Assembly: GCA_050945155.1 (NCBI GenBank)
Contig: JBMNSK010000017.1
Coordinates: 1 to 27,365, forward strand
Direction of reading: 5' to 3'
Origin: JBMNSK01 sp050945155
GTDB lineage: Bacteria > Actinomycetota > Coriobacteriia > Coriobacteriales > Eggerthellaceae
Length of the DNA stretch: 27,365 bases
Shown in pieces: positions 1 through 7,590 of the stretch. Made by a program: the position numbers and the translations under genes. Below the pieces are notes generated by a model. It was not told the origin of the DNA. It did no database searches and saw only the letters and a program-made list of their open reading frames with translations. The number at the start of each line of letters is the position of its first letter. Position 1 is the first letter of the stretch.

Positions 1-306
1 TGGTTTTCTCCTTTCCCGCTATCGACGTTTTTAGTGAACGCTATTGGCTGCTTTGCCATTGGCTTTCTATCCGTATTTTTCCTCAACGCAAATTTCGCAC
101 ACGCAAATACTTGGCGCCTTTTTGCTGTCACAGGAATTTTGGGTGGATTCACTACCTTTTCGACCTTCGGCGTTGAAACCGTGCAGCTTTTTGCCGATGG
201 CACCTATGGCATGGGTGTGGTAAACGTTCTTGCCAACCTCGGCTTTTGCTTTGTAGGTGTCCTACTCGGCGAAATGCTTGCTCGAACCCTTTTGCCAGCT
301 CGATAA
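1..306 (+). CDS. crcB: Fluoride channel CrcB/FluC, 5' end cut off by the window
   Basis: This is the C-terminal 101 residues of a small membrane channel that exports fluoride as a dual-topology dimer. The reading frame is open from base 1. The visible start begins FPLSTFLVN, which matches the end of the first conserved CrcB helix (usual form FPxGTLxVN), so the true start lies upstream. The GTG at 34 is an internal codon, not a start. The family signature GGFTTFSTF is at visible residues 48-56 and contains the Thr/Ser and Phe positions lining the fluoride path. At least three hydrophobic segments can be seen. CrcB proteins are usually 110-130 residues, so only 15-30 are missing. Many actinobacteria carry two adjacent crcB genes; a second copy could lie just upstream. 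Stop is TAA. Confidence 0.88.
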   Translation, partial: WFSPFPLSTFLVNAIGCFAIGFLSVFFLNANFAHANTWRLFAVTGILGGFTTFSTFGVETVQLFADGTYGMGVVNVLANLGFCFVGVLLGEMLARTLLPAR

Positions 307-344
307 ACACGGCGCAATAAGAAATAAGAGAATTGTCAAATAAG

Positions 345-364
345 AGAGCCGTCTTTTCGGTTTT
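345..364 (+). terminator. Weak hairpin with T-run after crcB
   Basis: A short stem of about 7 bp, two of them G-U pairs, has core GCCG/CGGT and a TCTTTT loop, and runs into TTTTTATA. It lies 38 bases after the crcB stop. The stem is weak, so this is only a candidate terminator. No convincing terminator is seen on the other strand for the convergent SDR gene ending at 443. Confidence 0.3.
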
Positions 365-442
365 TATAGGCTTATCCAACTTAAGAAACGTAGCCGAACA
401 AAGCTTTGCAGCTGCTTAAGCGGACTTCGTTGTGGGTACTAT

Positions 443-1267
443 TTAGGCTTTCTTTTTCTGCTGAAGAGAACTTCGCTTTTGTAAGGCGACAAGAATTCCC
501 CGCATGACGATGCTTGGCATAATCCGGGCAAATAAAACAGTCAGTACCGCAAAGAGGCTCGGCAAGTGAATGGTTTTGTTATGGCGAAGCGCCCAAAGCC
601 CCTCACGAGCAACCGTCCTTGGTGGCATGTGAACGATGTTAAAGAAATTACCTTTCCCAAAGCCGGCGTGCGGGAAAAAGTTTGTATTAACCGGTCCGGG
701 ACAAAGCGCCGTGACATGTACCCCATAAGGTCGAAGCTCAGTATGCAGACCCTGCGATAAAGATTCGACAAAGGCTTTTGCCGCATAGTAGGTAGTCATA
801 TAGGGACCAGGTGTATAGGCAGCAATAGAGGCAATATTTAATATCATGCCGCTGCGTTTGGCCTTCATACGACCACCGAACTCATGGCACAAATCAGCAA
901 GCGTAATCATATCCACTTGGAAAAGACCATGCTGTAGGTCAAGGCTTGAGTCGACATAAGGCTCAGCATGGCCAAACCCGGCGTTGTTGATAAGAACCTC
1001 AACATCGAGATCATGGCTATCGACGTAGGAAATCAGCTTTTTTGGCGCATCGGGCTTCGAGAGATCAAGCGGATAGACGAATGCGTGGACATGATAGCGG
1101 CGCTCTATCTCCGCACTCAAATCTATGAGCGCCTCTTCTCTTCGAGCTACCAAGAGCAAATCATATCCACGTGCACCAAGAAGGTCAGCATATTCTTTTC
1201 CCATGCCACTTGAAGCGCCTGTGATAAGCGCCAACTGACGCTTGCTCTCCTTATTCTGATCATCCAT
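443..1267 (-). CDS. Short-chain dehydrogenase/reductase (SDR family)
   Basis: This is a 274-residue NAD(P)-dependent oxidoreductase of the classical SDR fold. The cofactor-binding motif TGASSGMG is at residues 16-23, NNAG at 94-97, the catalytic Ser at about 147 in NIASIAAY, and the YxxxK pair at Tyr160/Lys164. The length is slightly above the usual 250 because of a C-terminal hydrophobic stretch (about 236-262) followed by a basic tail, which could associate with the membrane as in the DltE/17-beta-hydroxysteroid dehydrogenase-like group. The substrate cannot be read from the sequence. It is the last gene of the lysC-asd-tlyA-SDR unit and starts 14 bases after the tlyA stop at an ATG behind a weak GGGGG ribosome site. 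Nothing suggests that it acts in the aspartate pathway. Confidence 0.85.
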   Translation of the reverse strand: MDDQNKESKRQLALITGASSGMGKEYADLLGARGYDLLLVARREEALIDLSAEIERRYHVHAFVYPLDLSKPDAPKKLISYVDSHDLDVEVLINNAGFGHAEPYVDSSLDLQHGLFQVDMITLADLCHEFGGRMKAKRSGMILNIASIAAYTPGPYMTTYYAAKAFVESLSQGLHTELRPYGVHVTALCPGPVNTNFFPHAGFGKGNFFNIVHMPPRTVAREGLWALRHNKTIHLPSLFAVLTVLFARIMPSIVMRGILVALQKRSSLQQKKKA

Positions 1268-1281
1268 TTCAGGGTCGCCCC

Positions 1282-2013
1282 CTACCGCATAAATCTTGCA
1301 CGCACGAGATATTCGACATTACCCTCAGGGCCGTGCAGCGGACTTTCCACTACCCCGCTCACCTGAAAGCCAGCATCCGTGAGTGCCTGTTCTACTTCGG
1401 CAACTGTTCGCATGCGAACCTCATTGCTGCGAACCACACCATGGTCGGTTTCTCCAACCTTTGATTCAAACTGCGGCTTTACTAGTCCGAGAAAAACGGA
1501 ACCAGGCTCAGAAAGACTCGCAAAAACCGGAGCGAGGCGAGCTAAGCCAATAAAGCTTAAGTCGGCAACGATGATATCAAAGGGAGCGCCAAGTTCTTGA
1601 GGGTCGGCAGTCCGAATATTGCAGCGCTCAAAGACCCGGACGCGGCTGTCTTGGCGCAACGCCCATGCAAGCTGGCCGTAGTTCACGTCAACACAGGTCA
1701 CTTCGCGTGCTCCAGCCTGCAAAAGACAGTCTGAAAAACCGCCGGTAGAAGATCCGATATCAATACAGCGCAGTCCTTTGACTGATTGGTTGAACGCATC
1801 GAGTGCGGCTTGAAGTTTGAACCCACCACGACTCACGAACTTCCGCGGCTTTTTTACCGTGACTTCAGCATCTTCTGGCACCAGTTCAGCGGCACTTTGT
1901 GCGTATACATCGCCCACCTTAACTTCATGGGCCAAAATAGCACGCAAGGCCGCGTCGCGGTCAGCAAAGTAACCGCGCGCGACCAAGTAATTGTCGAGTC
2001 GAAGTTTTTTCAA
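1282..2013 (-). CDS. tlyA: TlyA-family rRNA 2'-O-methyltransferase
   Basis: This 243-residue protein combines an S4 RNA-binding domain (about residues 2-60, LRLDNYLVARGYF) with a FtsJ/RrmJ-like SAM methyltransferase domain. It contains the SAM motif DIGSSTGGF (85-93) and the expected catalytic tetrad Lys66, Asp151, Lys179, Glu234. In mycobacteria TlyA 2'-O-methylates cytidines of 16S and 23S rRNA and its loss gives capreomycin resistance; older annotations call it hemolysin. I chose the TTG at 2013 as start because the family begins directly with the S4 domain and a GAG-rich site precedes it. The longer frame from a TTG at 2070 would overlap asd by 23 bp and add 19 unrelated residues. It starts 34 bases after the asd stop. 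Confidence 0.88.
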   Translation of the reverse strand: MKKLRLDNYLVARGYFADRDAALRAILAHEVKVGDVYAQSAAELVPEDAEVTVKKPRKFVSRGGFKLQAALDAFNQSVKGLRCIDIGSSTGGFSDCLLQAGAREVTCVDVNYGQLAWALRQDSRVRVFERCNIRTADPQELGAPFDIIVADLSFIGLARLAPVFASLSEPGSVFLGLVKPQFESKVGETDHGVVRSNEVRMRTVAEVEQALTDAGFQVSGVVESPLHGPEGNVEYLVRARFMR

Positions 2014-2047
2014 CGTACTCAGCTCTAAAAGCGGTACGAAAAAATAC

Positions 2048-3112
2048 TTAGGGAAGCAAAAGTTTTGCAATCTGGACGGCGTTTAAGGCAGCGCCCTTGC
2101 GGATTTGGTCCATGACCACCCACATTGCAATGCCGCTCTCAACGCTCGGGTCGTTGCGCAAACGGCCCACATAAACCTTGTCCGTTCCTGCCAACAGTCC
2201 TGGCATCGGATAGACATTGTTAGCTGGATCGTCCATAACCTCAATGCTGGGGTCAGCCTCAAGTGCACGGCGTGCTTCATCAAGGCTTACTGAGCCGCTG
2301 AACTCAATGTTGAGAGATTCCGCATGACAACGCAGTACAGGAACACGAACGCAGGTTGGAGCAACTGCAATCTTGTCGTCACCGAAAATCTTTTTGGTCT
2401 CTACAACCATCTTCCATTCTTCTTTGGTGTAACCCTCATCAAGGTCATCAGCCATTTCGTCTTCGATAAAAACGTCGATATGAGGAATGGTATTAAACGC
2501 AATCTGGTGAGCAAAAGCTTCAACCTTTAAGTCTTTCTCATCAAGAAAGTCACGTGTCTGGGTATACAGCTCTGCCATAGCACGCGCTCCCCCACCACTT
2601 GCCGCTTGGTAGGTGGAGACCACCACACGCTTAATGGGCGAAAGGTCATAGAGCGGCTTAAGCGCAACAGCCATCTGAATCGTCGAGCAGTTAGGGTTCG
2701 CAATAACACCAGAGTGCCAAGAAATATCCTGGGGATTTACCTCGCGAACAATAAGCGGCACGTCTTTGTCCATGCGAAAAGCACTCGAGTTGTCAATCAT
2801 GACAGCGCCGGCTGCAACTACCGCTTCGCGCATCTTCTTTGAAATATCTGAACCGGCAGAGAAAAGTGCAATGTCGACACCCTGGAAGCTTTCAGGCGTC
2901 ATTTCCTGGACGGTAATATCACCTTCGGCAACGTCGCCACAGCCCAAAAAGTGAATCTTCTTACCTGCTGAACGAGCGCTTGCAAGAAAGCGCACTTCAC
3001 TCGCAGGAAAATCAAGATCGTGTAGTACCTGAATAAATTCGCTTCCCACTGCTCCCGTTGCACCAGCAACAGCAACAACAGGACGCGCAGGCATTTCTTT
3101 GGTCCAAGTCAT
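2048..3112 (-). CDS. asd: Aspartate-semialdehyde dehydrogenase
   Basis: This enzyme reduces beta-aspartyl phosphate with NADPH to aspartate semialdehyde, the branch-point intermediate for lysine/diaminopimelate, threonine and methionine. The protein is 354 residues. It has the nucleotide-binding motif GATGAVG (17-23), the active-site Cys142 in NPNCSTIQ, the glycine-rich SGGG loop (172-175) and the substrate-binding Arg256/Arg261/His263 region in CVRVPVLRCHAES. I chose the ATG at 3112 because a GGAAGG site lies 10 bases upstream. The GTG at 3121 in the same frame is too close to that site. It follows lysC by 21 bases, the classic lysC-asd pair. Confidence 0.96.
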   Translation of the reverse strand: MTWTKEMPARPVVAVAGATGAVGSEFIQVLHDLDFPASEVRFLASARSAGKKIHFLGCGDVAEGDITVQEMTPESFQGVDIALFSAGSDISKKMREAVVAAGAVMIDNSSAFRMDKDVPLIVREVNPQDISWHSGVIANPNCSTIQMAVALKPLYDLSPIKRVVVSTYQAASGGGARAMAELYTQTRDFLDEKDLKVEAFAHQIAFNTIPHIDVFIEDEMADDLDEGYTKEEWKMVVETKKIFGDDKIAVAPTCVRVPVLRCHAESLNIEFSGSVSLDEARRALEADPSIEVMDDPANNVYPMPGLLAGTDKVYVGRLRNDPSVESGIAMWVVMDQIRKGAALNAVQIAKLLLP

Positions 3113-3133
3113 CGTATTCACGCCTTCCGTCGC

Positions 3134-4414
3134 TTATCTTCCTTTGTTCATCTTCGCAGCAATTTCTTCAGCAGAGAGCTGGGTCTCTTCAAAAATACTA
3201 TCGGAATCGAGGCCGAACGAAGTGTGGAGACAACGAACGGCATCAGCTGCTTGCGCACTGGAAACCACCATGGACAAACGAATTGGTGAGGTTGAAATGG
3301 CTTGAATATTGATGTTGTTGTCACCTAGGGCAGTGAAAGCGCGGGCAGCAACACCAGGAGAAGATTTCATGCCGGTACCTACCAAGCTTACCTTGGCGAT
3401 ATCTTCATCAACCTCATAGGTACTTGCCTTAATCTCTGGCAAGATACGAGCAAGCACTTCTTCAGCATTTTCAAGGTCAGCACCCGGGCAGGTGAAGCTG
3501 ATGTCGGTCTTTCCTTCTTTTGAAACATTTTGAATAATCATGTCCGTATTCACGCTGTTTGCAGCCAAAGCGCTAAAGATTTTCGCTGCAACACCAGATG
3601 CATCGGGCACTTCACGAATGGTCACCTTAACTTCTGATGTATCGTGTGCGATACCGGTGATGACCGCTTCTTCCATCATTTCGGGAACCTCCTTGATATA
3701 CGTGCCTTCAGCATCAGAGAATGCCGAACGGGAGTGAATAACAACGTTGTATTTCTTGGCAAATTCGACCGCGCGCATCTGTAACACACCTGCGCCCGCT
3801 CCGGAAAGCTCAAGCATATCGTCATACGAAATTTCATCGAGCTTACGAGCATGGGGGCAGATGCGCGGATCGGCCGTGTATACACCATCAACATCGGAGT
3901 AAATCTCGCAGATATCAGCGTTTATACCCCAAGCAATAGCAACGGCAGTCGTATCTGAACCACCACGTCCAAGGGTTGTAATATCACCGTTCTTATCGAT
4001 GCCCTGAAAACCTGCAACAACAGGTATGAACCCTTCATGCAACGCTTCCATAATGCGATCATTGTGTACGATAACAATCTTCGCCTTTGAATGCGTTGTG
4101 TCTGTTTCTATACCCGCTTGGCGTCCCGTAAAGCTCATGGCGCGATACCCACGCGCTTCAATTGCCATTGCAAGCAAGGTCATTGAAACCTGCTCGCCCG
4201 TCGAAAGCAGGCGGTCGAGTTCACGTTTTGGTGGGTTTTCATTTAAGGCATGAGCAAGGCTCATCAACTCGTCAGTCGTTTTGCCCATGGCAGAGACGAC
4301 GGCGACGACATCATTGCCCTCCTGTTTACGGGCAATAAGACGCTTTGCGACTTTTTTAATTCGGTCCGGTGAGGCTACTGAAGTCCCCCCGAATTTTGCA
4401 ACGATAAGAGCCAT
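3134..4414 (-). CDS. lysC: Aspartate kinase (alpha subunit; internal beta start)
   Basis: Aspartate kinase phosphorylates aspartate in the first step of lysine, diaminopimelate, threonine and methionine synthesis. The 426-residue protein has the kinase signature KFGGTSV at 7-13, the nucleotide loop TTLGRGGSDTTA at 146-157 and two ACT regulatory domains at about 258-328 and 340-402, the arrangement of the lysine/threonine-feedback-controlled class in Bacillus and Corynebacterium. The ATG at 4414 follows an AAAAGGAAACC ribosome site. It heads the lysC-asd-tlyA-SDR operon, with a promoter candidate 33 bases upstream of the start. The gene carries an internal Shine-Dalgarno and ATG pair at residue 246, described separately, so the 3' part (3134-3679) can probably also be made as a separate ACT-only beta chain of 182 residues. 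Confidence 0.96.
   Translation of the reverse strand: MALIVAKFGGTSVASPDRIKKVAKRLIARKQEGNDVVAVVSAMGKTTDELMSLAHALNENPPKRELDRLLSTGEQVSMTLLAMAIEARGYRAMSFTGRQAGIETDTTHSKAKIVIVHNDRIMEALHEGFIPVVAGFQGIDKNGDITTLGRGGSDTTAVAIAWGINADICEIYSDVDGVYTADPRICPHARKLDEISYDDMLELSGAGAGVLQMRAVEFAKKYNVVIHSRSAFSDAEGTYIKEVPEMMEEAVITGIAHDTSEVKVTIREVPDASGVAAKIFSALAANSVNTDMIIQNVSKEGKTDISFTCPGADLENAEEVLARILPEIKASTYEVDEDIAKVSLVGTGMKSSPGVAARAFTALGDNNINIQAISTSPIRLSMVVSSAQAADAVRCLHTSFGLDSDSIFEETQLSAEEIAAKMNKGR
3674..3694 (-). promoter_or_regulatory. Internal ribosome binding site and start for LysC beta subunit
   Basis: Inside lysC the codons for Lys241-Glu242-Val243 spell a full-consensus AAGGAGG (3688-3694). Eight bases later come two in-frame ATG codons (Met246 and Met247, 3679-3674). 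Translation from here would give a protein of about 181 residues made of the two ACT domains. B. subtilis aspartokinase II and C. glutamicum LysC are known alpha2beta2 enzymes whose beta chain is made from exactly such an in-frame start near residue 247-250. The position and spacing agree, so I infer the same arrangement here. Confidence 0.75.
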
Positions 4415-4446
4415 GGTTTCCTTTTCCGCTTTTGTCTGCCGTCCAC

Positions 4447-4474
4447 ACTATATCAAAGTAAAGAACCTGGACAA
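4447..4474 (-). promoter_or_regulatory. Candidate sigma-70 promoter for lysC operon
   Basis: On the minus strand TTGTCC (4469-4474) and TATAGT (4447-4452) are 16 bases apart. The -10 box lies 33 bases upstream of the lysC ATG, leaving a leader of only about 25 bases. That is too short for a lysine riboswitch or a long attenuator. Confidence 0.5.
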
Positions 4475-4643
4475 TATGCCATGTCGCGAACGGCACGCGA
4501 CTCCACAGACCGCTCAAGAATCATCCGCCAAAAGTCCGACGACCTCGTGAAATAACTAAGAGTTTTTCAAGTCTTTGCCTTTGCGTTATAACTGCAGTGT
4601 ATGATACGCACAAAGGCTAAGAAGCAGAGATGGGAGGCCATAT

Positions 4644-5597
4644 ATGCCTGCTATTATCACGCACTATTTCTTTGGCCAGGACCTCTATAAGAACTTGACC
4701 GAATTCATCGGCGATGACCCTGACGTAAAAGATGCGTACCTTTTGGGAAACCAAGGTCCCGACCCACTCTTTTTCCTCGTTTTCAGTCCTCGCTACCTTA
4801 TCTTCCAAAAACTTGCTGGCAAAATGCACCGCGAAAAACCAGCAGAATTACTTGAAGCCTTTAACCATGCTTACCGACATCTGCCACAAGCTTGCCAACC
4901 AGTAGGTCGCGGCTATGCCCTTGGTTTTTTGGGACATTATTTACTTGATTCGCACGAACACCCCTTTGTCTATGCATGGCAAGATGCACTCTGCGAAGCA
5001 GGAATCGAAGGGCTTGATTTTCGCGCAAAAGATGAAGTGCACAACATCATCGAACATGATATTGACGAAGTCATGCTTTATAACCGCCTGCACACCACCA
5101 TTCAGTCCTTTGTACCGGGAAAAGTAGCCCTGCATGCATCCGAAGAGGTTCTTGCTATTATTTCCCGCATCTATGTAACGGTCATGCGCAGGTGCTACGG
5201 ACAAGAAGTGCCGCAGGACTTATATACGAAAGCTTTGCATTGCTATCGTTTAGGCGAGCATCTCTTCTATTCTGCAACCGGAAAAAAGCGCGACATTATT
5301 GCGCGGGTTGAAAGTTCTGTGCGCGGCCGGTCTATTTATGACGCCATGAGTCACCGCATTAAGACAGCAAGCGACACGCTGCTTGCAAATCCAGACCACC
5401 TACCCTGGAAAAATCCTGCGACTGGTAAAGAAAGCGTAAACAGTTTTTGGGATATCTATGAAGAAACATTAGCGCAAGCATCTGGTGATACAGTACGCTT
5501 TGCTCAAACGCACTTTGGCGCAGCTGAGGCCCAGAATCTTACGCATGGCATCAACTTTTTAGGACAGCCAACCAATGTGCAAGTGAGTACGGCATAA
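4644..5597 (+). CDS. Zinc-dependent phospholipase C-like protein
   Basis: This 317-residue protein resembles the Zn_dep_PLPC (PF00882) family, named after zinc-dependent bacterial phospholipase C. The metal-ligand pattern is visible: THYFFG with His7, GNQGPDPLFF with Asp40, GHYLLDSHEHPF with His98, Asp102, His104 and His106, then HNIIEHDID with His133 and His138. It lacks a signal peptide, unlike secreted phospholipases, so it is probably cytoplasmic. Members of this type are common and uncharacterised in Firmicutes and Coriobacteriia. The ATG at 4644 has a strong GGGAGG site six bases upstream. It is followed after 24 bases by the TRIC-like gene, so the two are probably co-transcribed. A real lipid substrate is not shown; it may act on another phosphodiester or phosphate. 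Confidence 0.8.
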   Translation: MPAIITHYFFGQDLYKNLTEFIGDDPDVKDAYLLGNQGPDPLFFLVFSPRYLIFQKLAGKMHREKPAELLEAFNHAYRHLPQACQPVGRGYALGFLGHYLLDSHEHPFVYAWQDALCEAGIEGLDFRAKDEVHNIIEHDIDEVMLYNRLHTTIQSFVPGKVALHASEEVLAIISRIYVTVMRRCYGQEVPQDLYTKALHCYRLGEHLFYSATGKKRDIIARVESSVRGRSIYDAMSHRIKTASDTLLANPDHLPWKNPATGKESVNSFWDIYEETLAQASGDTVRFAQTHFGAAEAQNLTHGINFLGQPTNVQVSTA

Positions 5598-5621
5598 CAA
5601 CTAAGACGACAAGGAGAGGGG

Positions 5622-6863
5622 ATGCTTGATCCAGGTTTAACCATACCGCTCTGGCTTGAGATGGCAGCAACATTGACCGGTGGAATTTCCGGAGCAATGA
5701 GCGGTGTGCGAGCACGCTATGACCTGTTTGGCGTTATTTCGCTTGCTATTGCTACCGGTCTTTCCGGCGGTATCATCCGTGATATCTGCTTGCAAGACTA
5801 CGGTATTTACGCATTCCAAAACCCATCACTGCTTGTCGTCTGCGCTCTCGCAGGTGTCCTCGTCTTCTACTTTGGCAAACTCATTGCCTACCTTGATCCG
5901 GTTGTTGACCTCCTCGACAACCTTTCGGTAGGTCTTTGGGGTGTCATCTCCGTTGGAAAATGCATGTCTGCGGGCATGGATGTAATTTCTGCCATCGTAG
6001 TCGGCACCATCGCTGCAGTTGGTGGTGGTATTATCCGCGACCTGTTTATGAACTATGAGCCTGAAGTATTCCAGGCCGGTCCCCTCTTTGGTGTTGCCGC
6101 CTTAGCTGGCTGTACGATGTACGGAGTTTTACTGCATTACAACATTCTCACGGAAGCCGCCGGTGGCTTGTCGGTCATCCTTGTTCTGTTCCTGCGCTAT
6201 GCATCGCTTATTTTCCACTGGCGCACCAAGCCTCCTCATGACTTCACCGATGCCGTTACGCATGCGGTCGCACGTCCTGTGCGTACCGTAGTTCGCCATA
6301 TCAGCCCACCTAAAGGCAAGGTAGAACGCGAGCGCGAACGTCGTGGTTATGAGCGGTGGCGTGCCTACTGGCGTCGTGCGGGAGAAAAAGCCGAGAACAT
6401 GGTTTCGGAAAACCGCCATACGGCCCATGAGGCATATGAAGCGGCAATCACCGCACAAAGGCAAGCTGAAGATGCGCGGCGTGCCGCCATTGAAGCGGCT
6501 GCTGAAGCGGCAGAAAAAGCGAAAGCCGAGGCTGAGGCTGCAGCCATCGCAGTAGCACGCAGCGAAGCGGAAGCCACGGCAACGGCAATCGCAGAAAAGC
6601 AGTCTATGCGTACACGGTGGGAGAATCCGCCTGATGTCTACGAGTCTCCGCATGACGACACCTTTAGTGTCGATGATCTTGACATCAGCCCCGACGACAC
6701 GGCTGGCATTCCGACGATTATGACTCCAGACGGAGATGCAGACTTTACGAACACGACCAATGAAGAAGAAAAGCCTGCAGAACCAAGTGACCGCATTGTG
6801 CTCAGTCACGATGAATTCAAAAAACTGCGCGAAACCACTGATAGTTTTAAAAGGATTCGCTAG
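5622..6863 (+). CDS. TRIC-type (UPF0126) cation channel-like membrane protein with long C-terminal coiled coil
   Basis: Residues about 12-200 form a bacterial TRIC/UPF0126 core: seven or so hydrophobic segments with the two family repeats GLSGGIIRD (46-54) and AVGGGIIRD (132-140). Bacterial TRIC homologues are trimeric potassium-permeable channels. Family members normally stop near 200-220 residues; this one has 413. The extra part is basic at 232-252 (many Arg), then an Ala/Glu/Lys-rich likely coiled coil to about 328, then an Asp/Glu/Pro-rich linker (338-390) and a short charged end with RIVLSHDEFKKLRETTDSFKRIR-like character. The tail should be cytoplasmic by the positive-inside rule. Start ATG 5622 follows AAGGAGAGGGG. 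The tail's codon use looks like the rest, so it is not an obvious recent insertion. Confidence 0.82.
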   Translation: MLDPGLTIPLWLEMAATLTGGISGAMSGVRARYDLFGVISLAIATGLSGGIIRDICLQDYGIYAFQNPSLLVVCALAGVLVFYFGKLIAYLDPVVDLLDNLSVGLWGVISVGKCMSAGMDVISAIVVGTIAAVGGGIIRDLFMNYEPEVFQAGPLFGVAALAGCTMYGVLLHYNILTEAAGGLSVILVLFLRYASLIFHWRTKPPHDFTDAVTHAVARPVRTVVRHISPPKGKVERERERRGYERWRAYWRRAGEKAENMVSENRHTAHEAYEAAITAQRQAEDARRAAIEAAAEAAEKAKAEAEAAAIAVARSEAEATATAIAEKQSMRTRWENPPDVYESPHDDTFSVDDLDISPDDTAGIPTIMTPDGDADFTNTTNEEEKPAEPSDRIVLSHDEFKKLRETTDSFKRIR

Positions 6864-6876
6864 GCCTTATATACAA

Positions 6877-6903
6877 AACAGGCGGGCAAAATGCCCGCCT
6901 GTT
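6877..6903. terminator. Bidirectional terminator hairpin
   Basis: A perfect 12-bp inverted repeat (AACAGGCGGGCA/TGCCCGCCTGTT) with a 3-base AAA loop lies between two convergent genes. Reading on minus, the stem is followed by TTTTGTATAT. On plus, the following bases are less T-rich. It probably ends both the plus TRIC transcript and the minus pit-DUF47 transcript. Confidence 0.85.
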
Positions 6904-6924
6904 CCTGTTGCGTCTAACTAACCT

Positions 6925-7566
6925 TTAAACGTTTTGAAGCATGATGCTGTTCATCATGTCCGCGGTGTGCTCGCAGGCATCGCAGCAACGTTCCATATAA
7001 TTAAAGACTGCCGTCCAGGCAATAACAAAAATAGGGTCATCGCGGTGGTTCGCATAGAGGTCATGAATGATGTTGACGTACAGGTTGTCCGCCTCATGCT
7101 CTTGATTGCTGACTTCGATAATAAGCGAGACAAACTTCTTTGATTTCTTGAAGTTGCGGAAGTCTTTCATGGCCCTGCTTAACGCTTCACCGCTTCGTTG
7201 GATATGGCGAACAAATTCCTTCGCGTCTTCGTGCATTTCTGTAATGTTGTACATATACATAATCTGAACGACGTCTTCGATATAGTCGATGACGTTGTCA
7301 AGGCAGTGTGCCAAATCAATGAGCTCATCACGGTCAAACGGTGTAATGAAGTCCGTAGCAACGCTTCGAATGATGCTCTGGTTTGCGAGGTCGCCTTCAT
7401 GTTCAATTGCGTGCGCCTTTTCGAGCATCTCTTTGATATTGGTGTTCTCATCGAAGTTGTCGATGAGGTCTGCTAAGAAATTAGCCGCTTCGACGATAAC
7501 GCGCGCCTGCTCTTCAAATGCGTCGAAGTAGTTGATTTTGTTCTTATGCTTGTTCTTCTTTGGCAT
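6925..7566 (-). CDS. DUF47 (PhoU-like) Pit accessory protein
   Basis: This all-helical protein of 213 residues belongs to the DUF47/PhoU_div family (YkaA/Pit accessory). Features seen are a basic N-terminus, TPFDRDELIDLAHCLDNVIDYIED at about 75-97, which carries the conserved TPFDR and acidic metal-binding residues, and a second acidic site EHEAD near residues 156-160. PhoU-like folds have two three-helix bundles with E/D-rich metal clusters. Its ATG (7566) follows a GGGAGGTAGGT site, and it lies 24 bases downstream of the pit gene. DUF47 genes almost always sit next to Pit transporters, and they are thought to control them. The transcript ends at the hairpin 22 bases downstream. Confidence 0.92.
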   Translation of the reverse strand: MPKKNKHKNKINYFDAFEEQARVIVEAANFLADLIDNFDENTNIKEMLEKAHAIEHEGDLANQSIIRSVATDFITPFDRDELIDLAHCLDNVIDYIEDVVQIMYMYNITEMHEDAKEFVRHIQRSGEALSRAMKDFRNFKKSKKFVSLIIEVSNQEHEADNLYVNIIHDLYANHRDDPIFVIAWTAVFNYMERCCDACEHTADMMNSIMLQNV

Positions 7567-7590
7567 ACCTACCTCCCGGATGTATGGCTG

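Noticed and set aside
34..306. crcB starting at the GTG at 34
   Set aside because: The frame is open to base 1 and the upstream residues match the conserved end of CrcB helix 1, so the gene is truncated by the window, not short.
434..441. GTGGGTAC shared with the hairpin near 15410-15440
   Set aside because: Only eight to nine bases match and the inverted arm is missing at 434, so a dispersed repeat is not supported.
2014..2070. TTG start for tlyA at 2070 with a 23-bp overlap into asd
   Set aside because: The added 19 residues lie before the S4 domain that normally begins the family, and the TTG at 2013 fits better.
4415..4643. Possible lysine riboswitch before lysC
   Set aside because: The predicted promoter leaves a leader of only about 25 bases, and no L-box-like conserved blocks are seen in the 229-base gap.
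6129..6809. A 226-codon minus-strand reading frame opposite the TRIC gene
   Set aside because: It lies entirely within the well-supported TRIC-like gene, has no ribosome site or family features, and its Arg/Cys/Phe-rich composition is what the reverse of Ala/Glu-rich codons gives.
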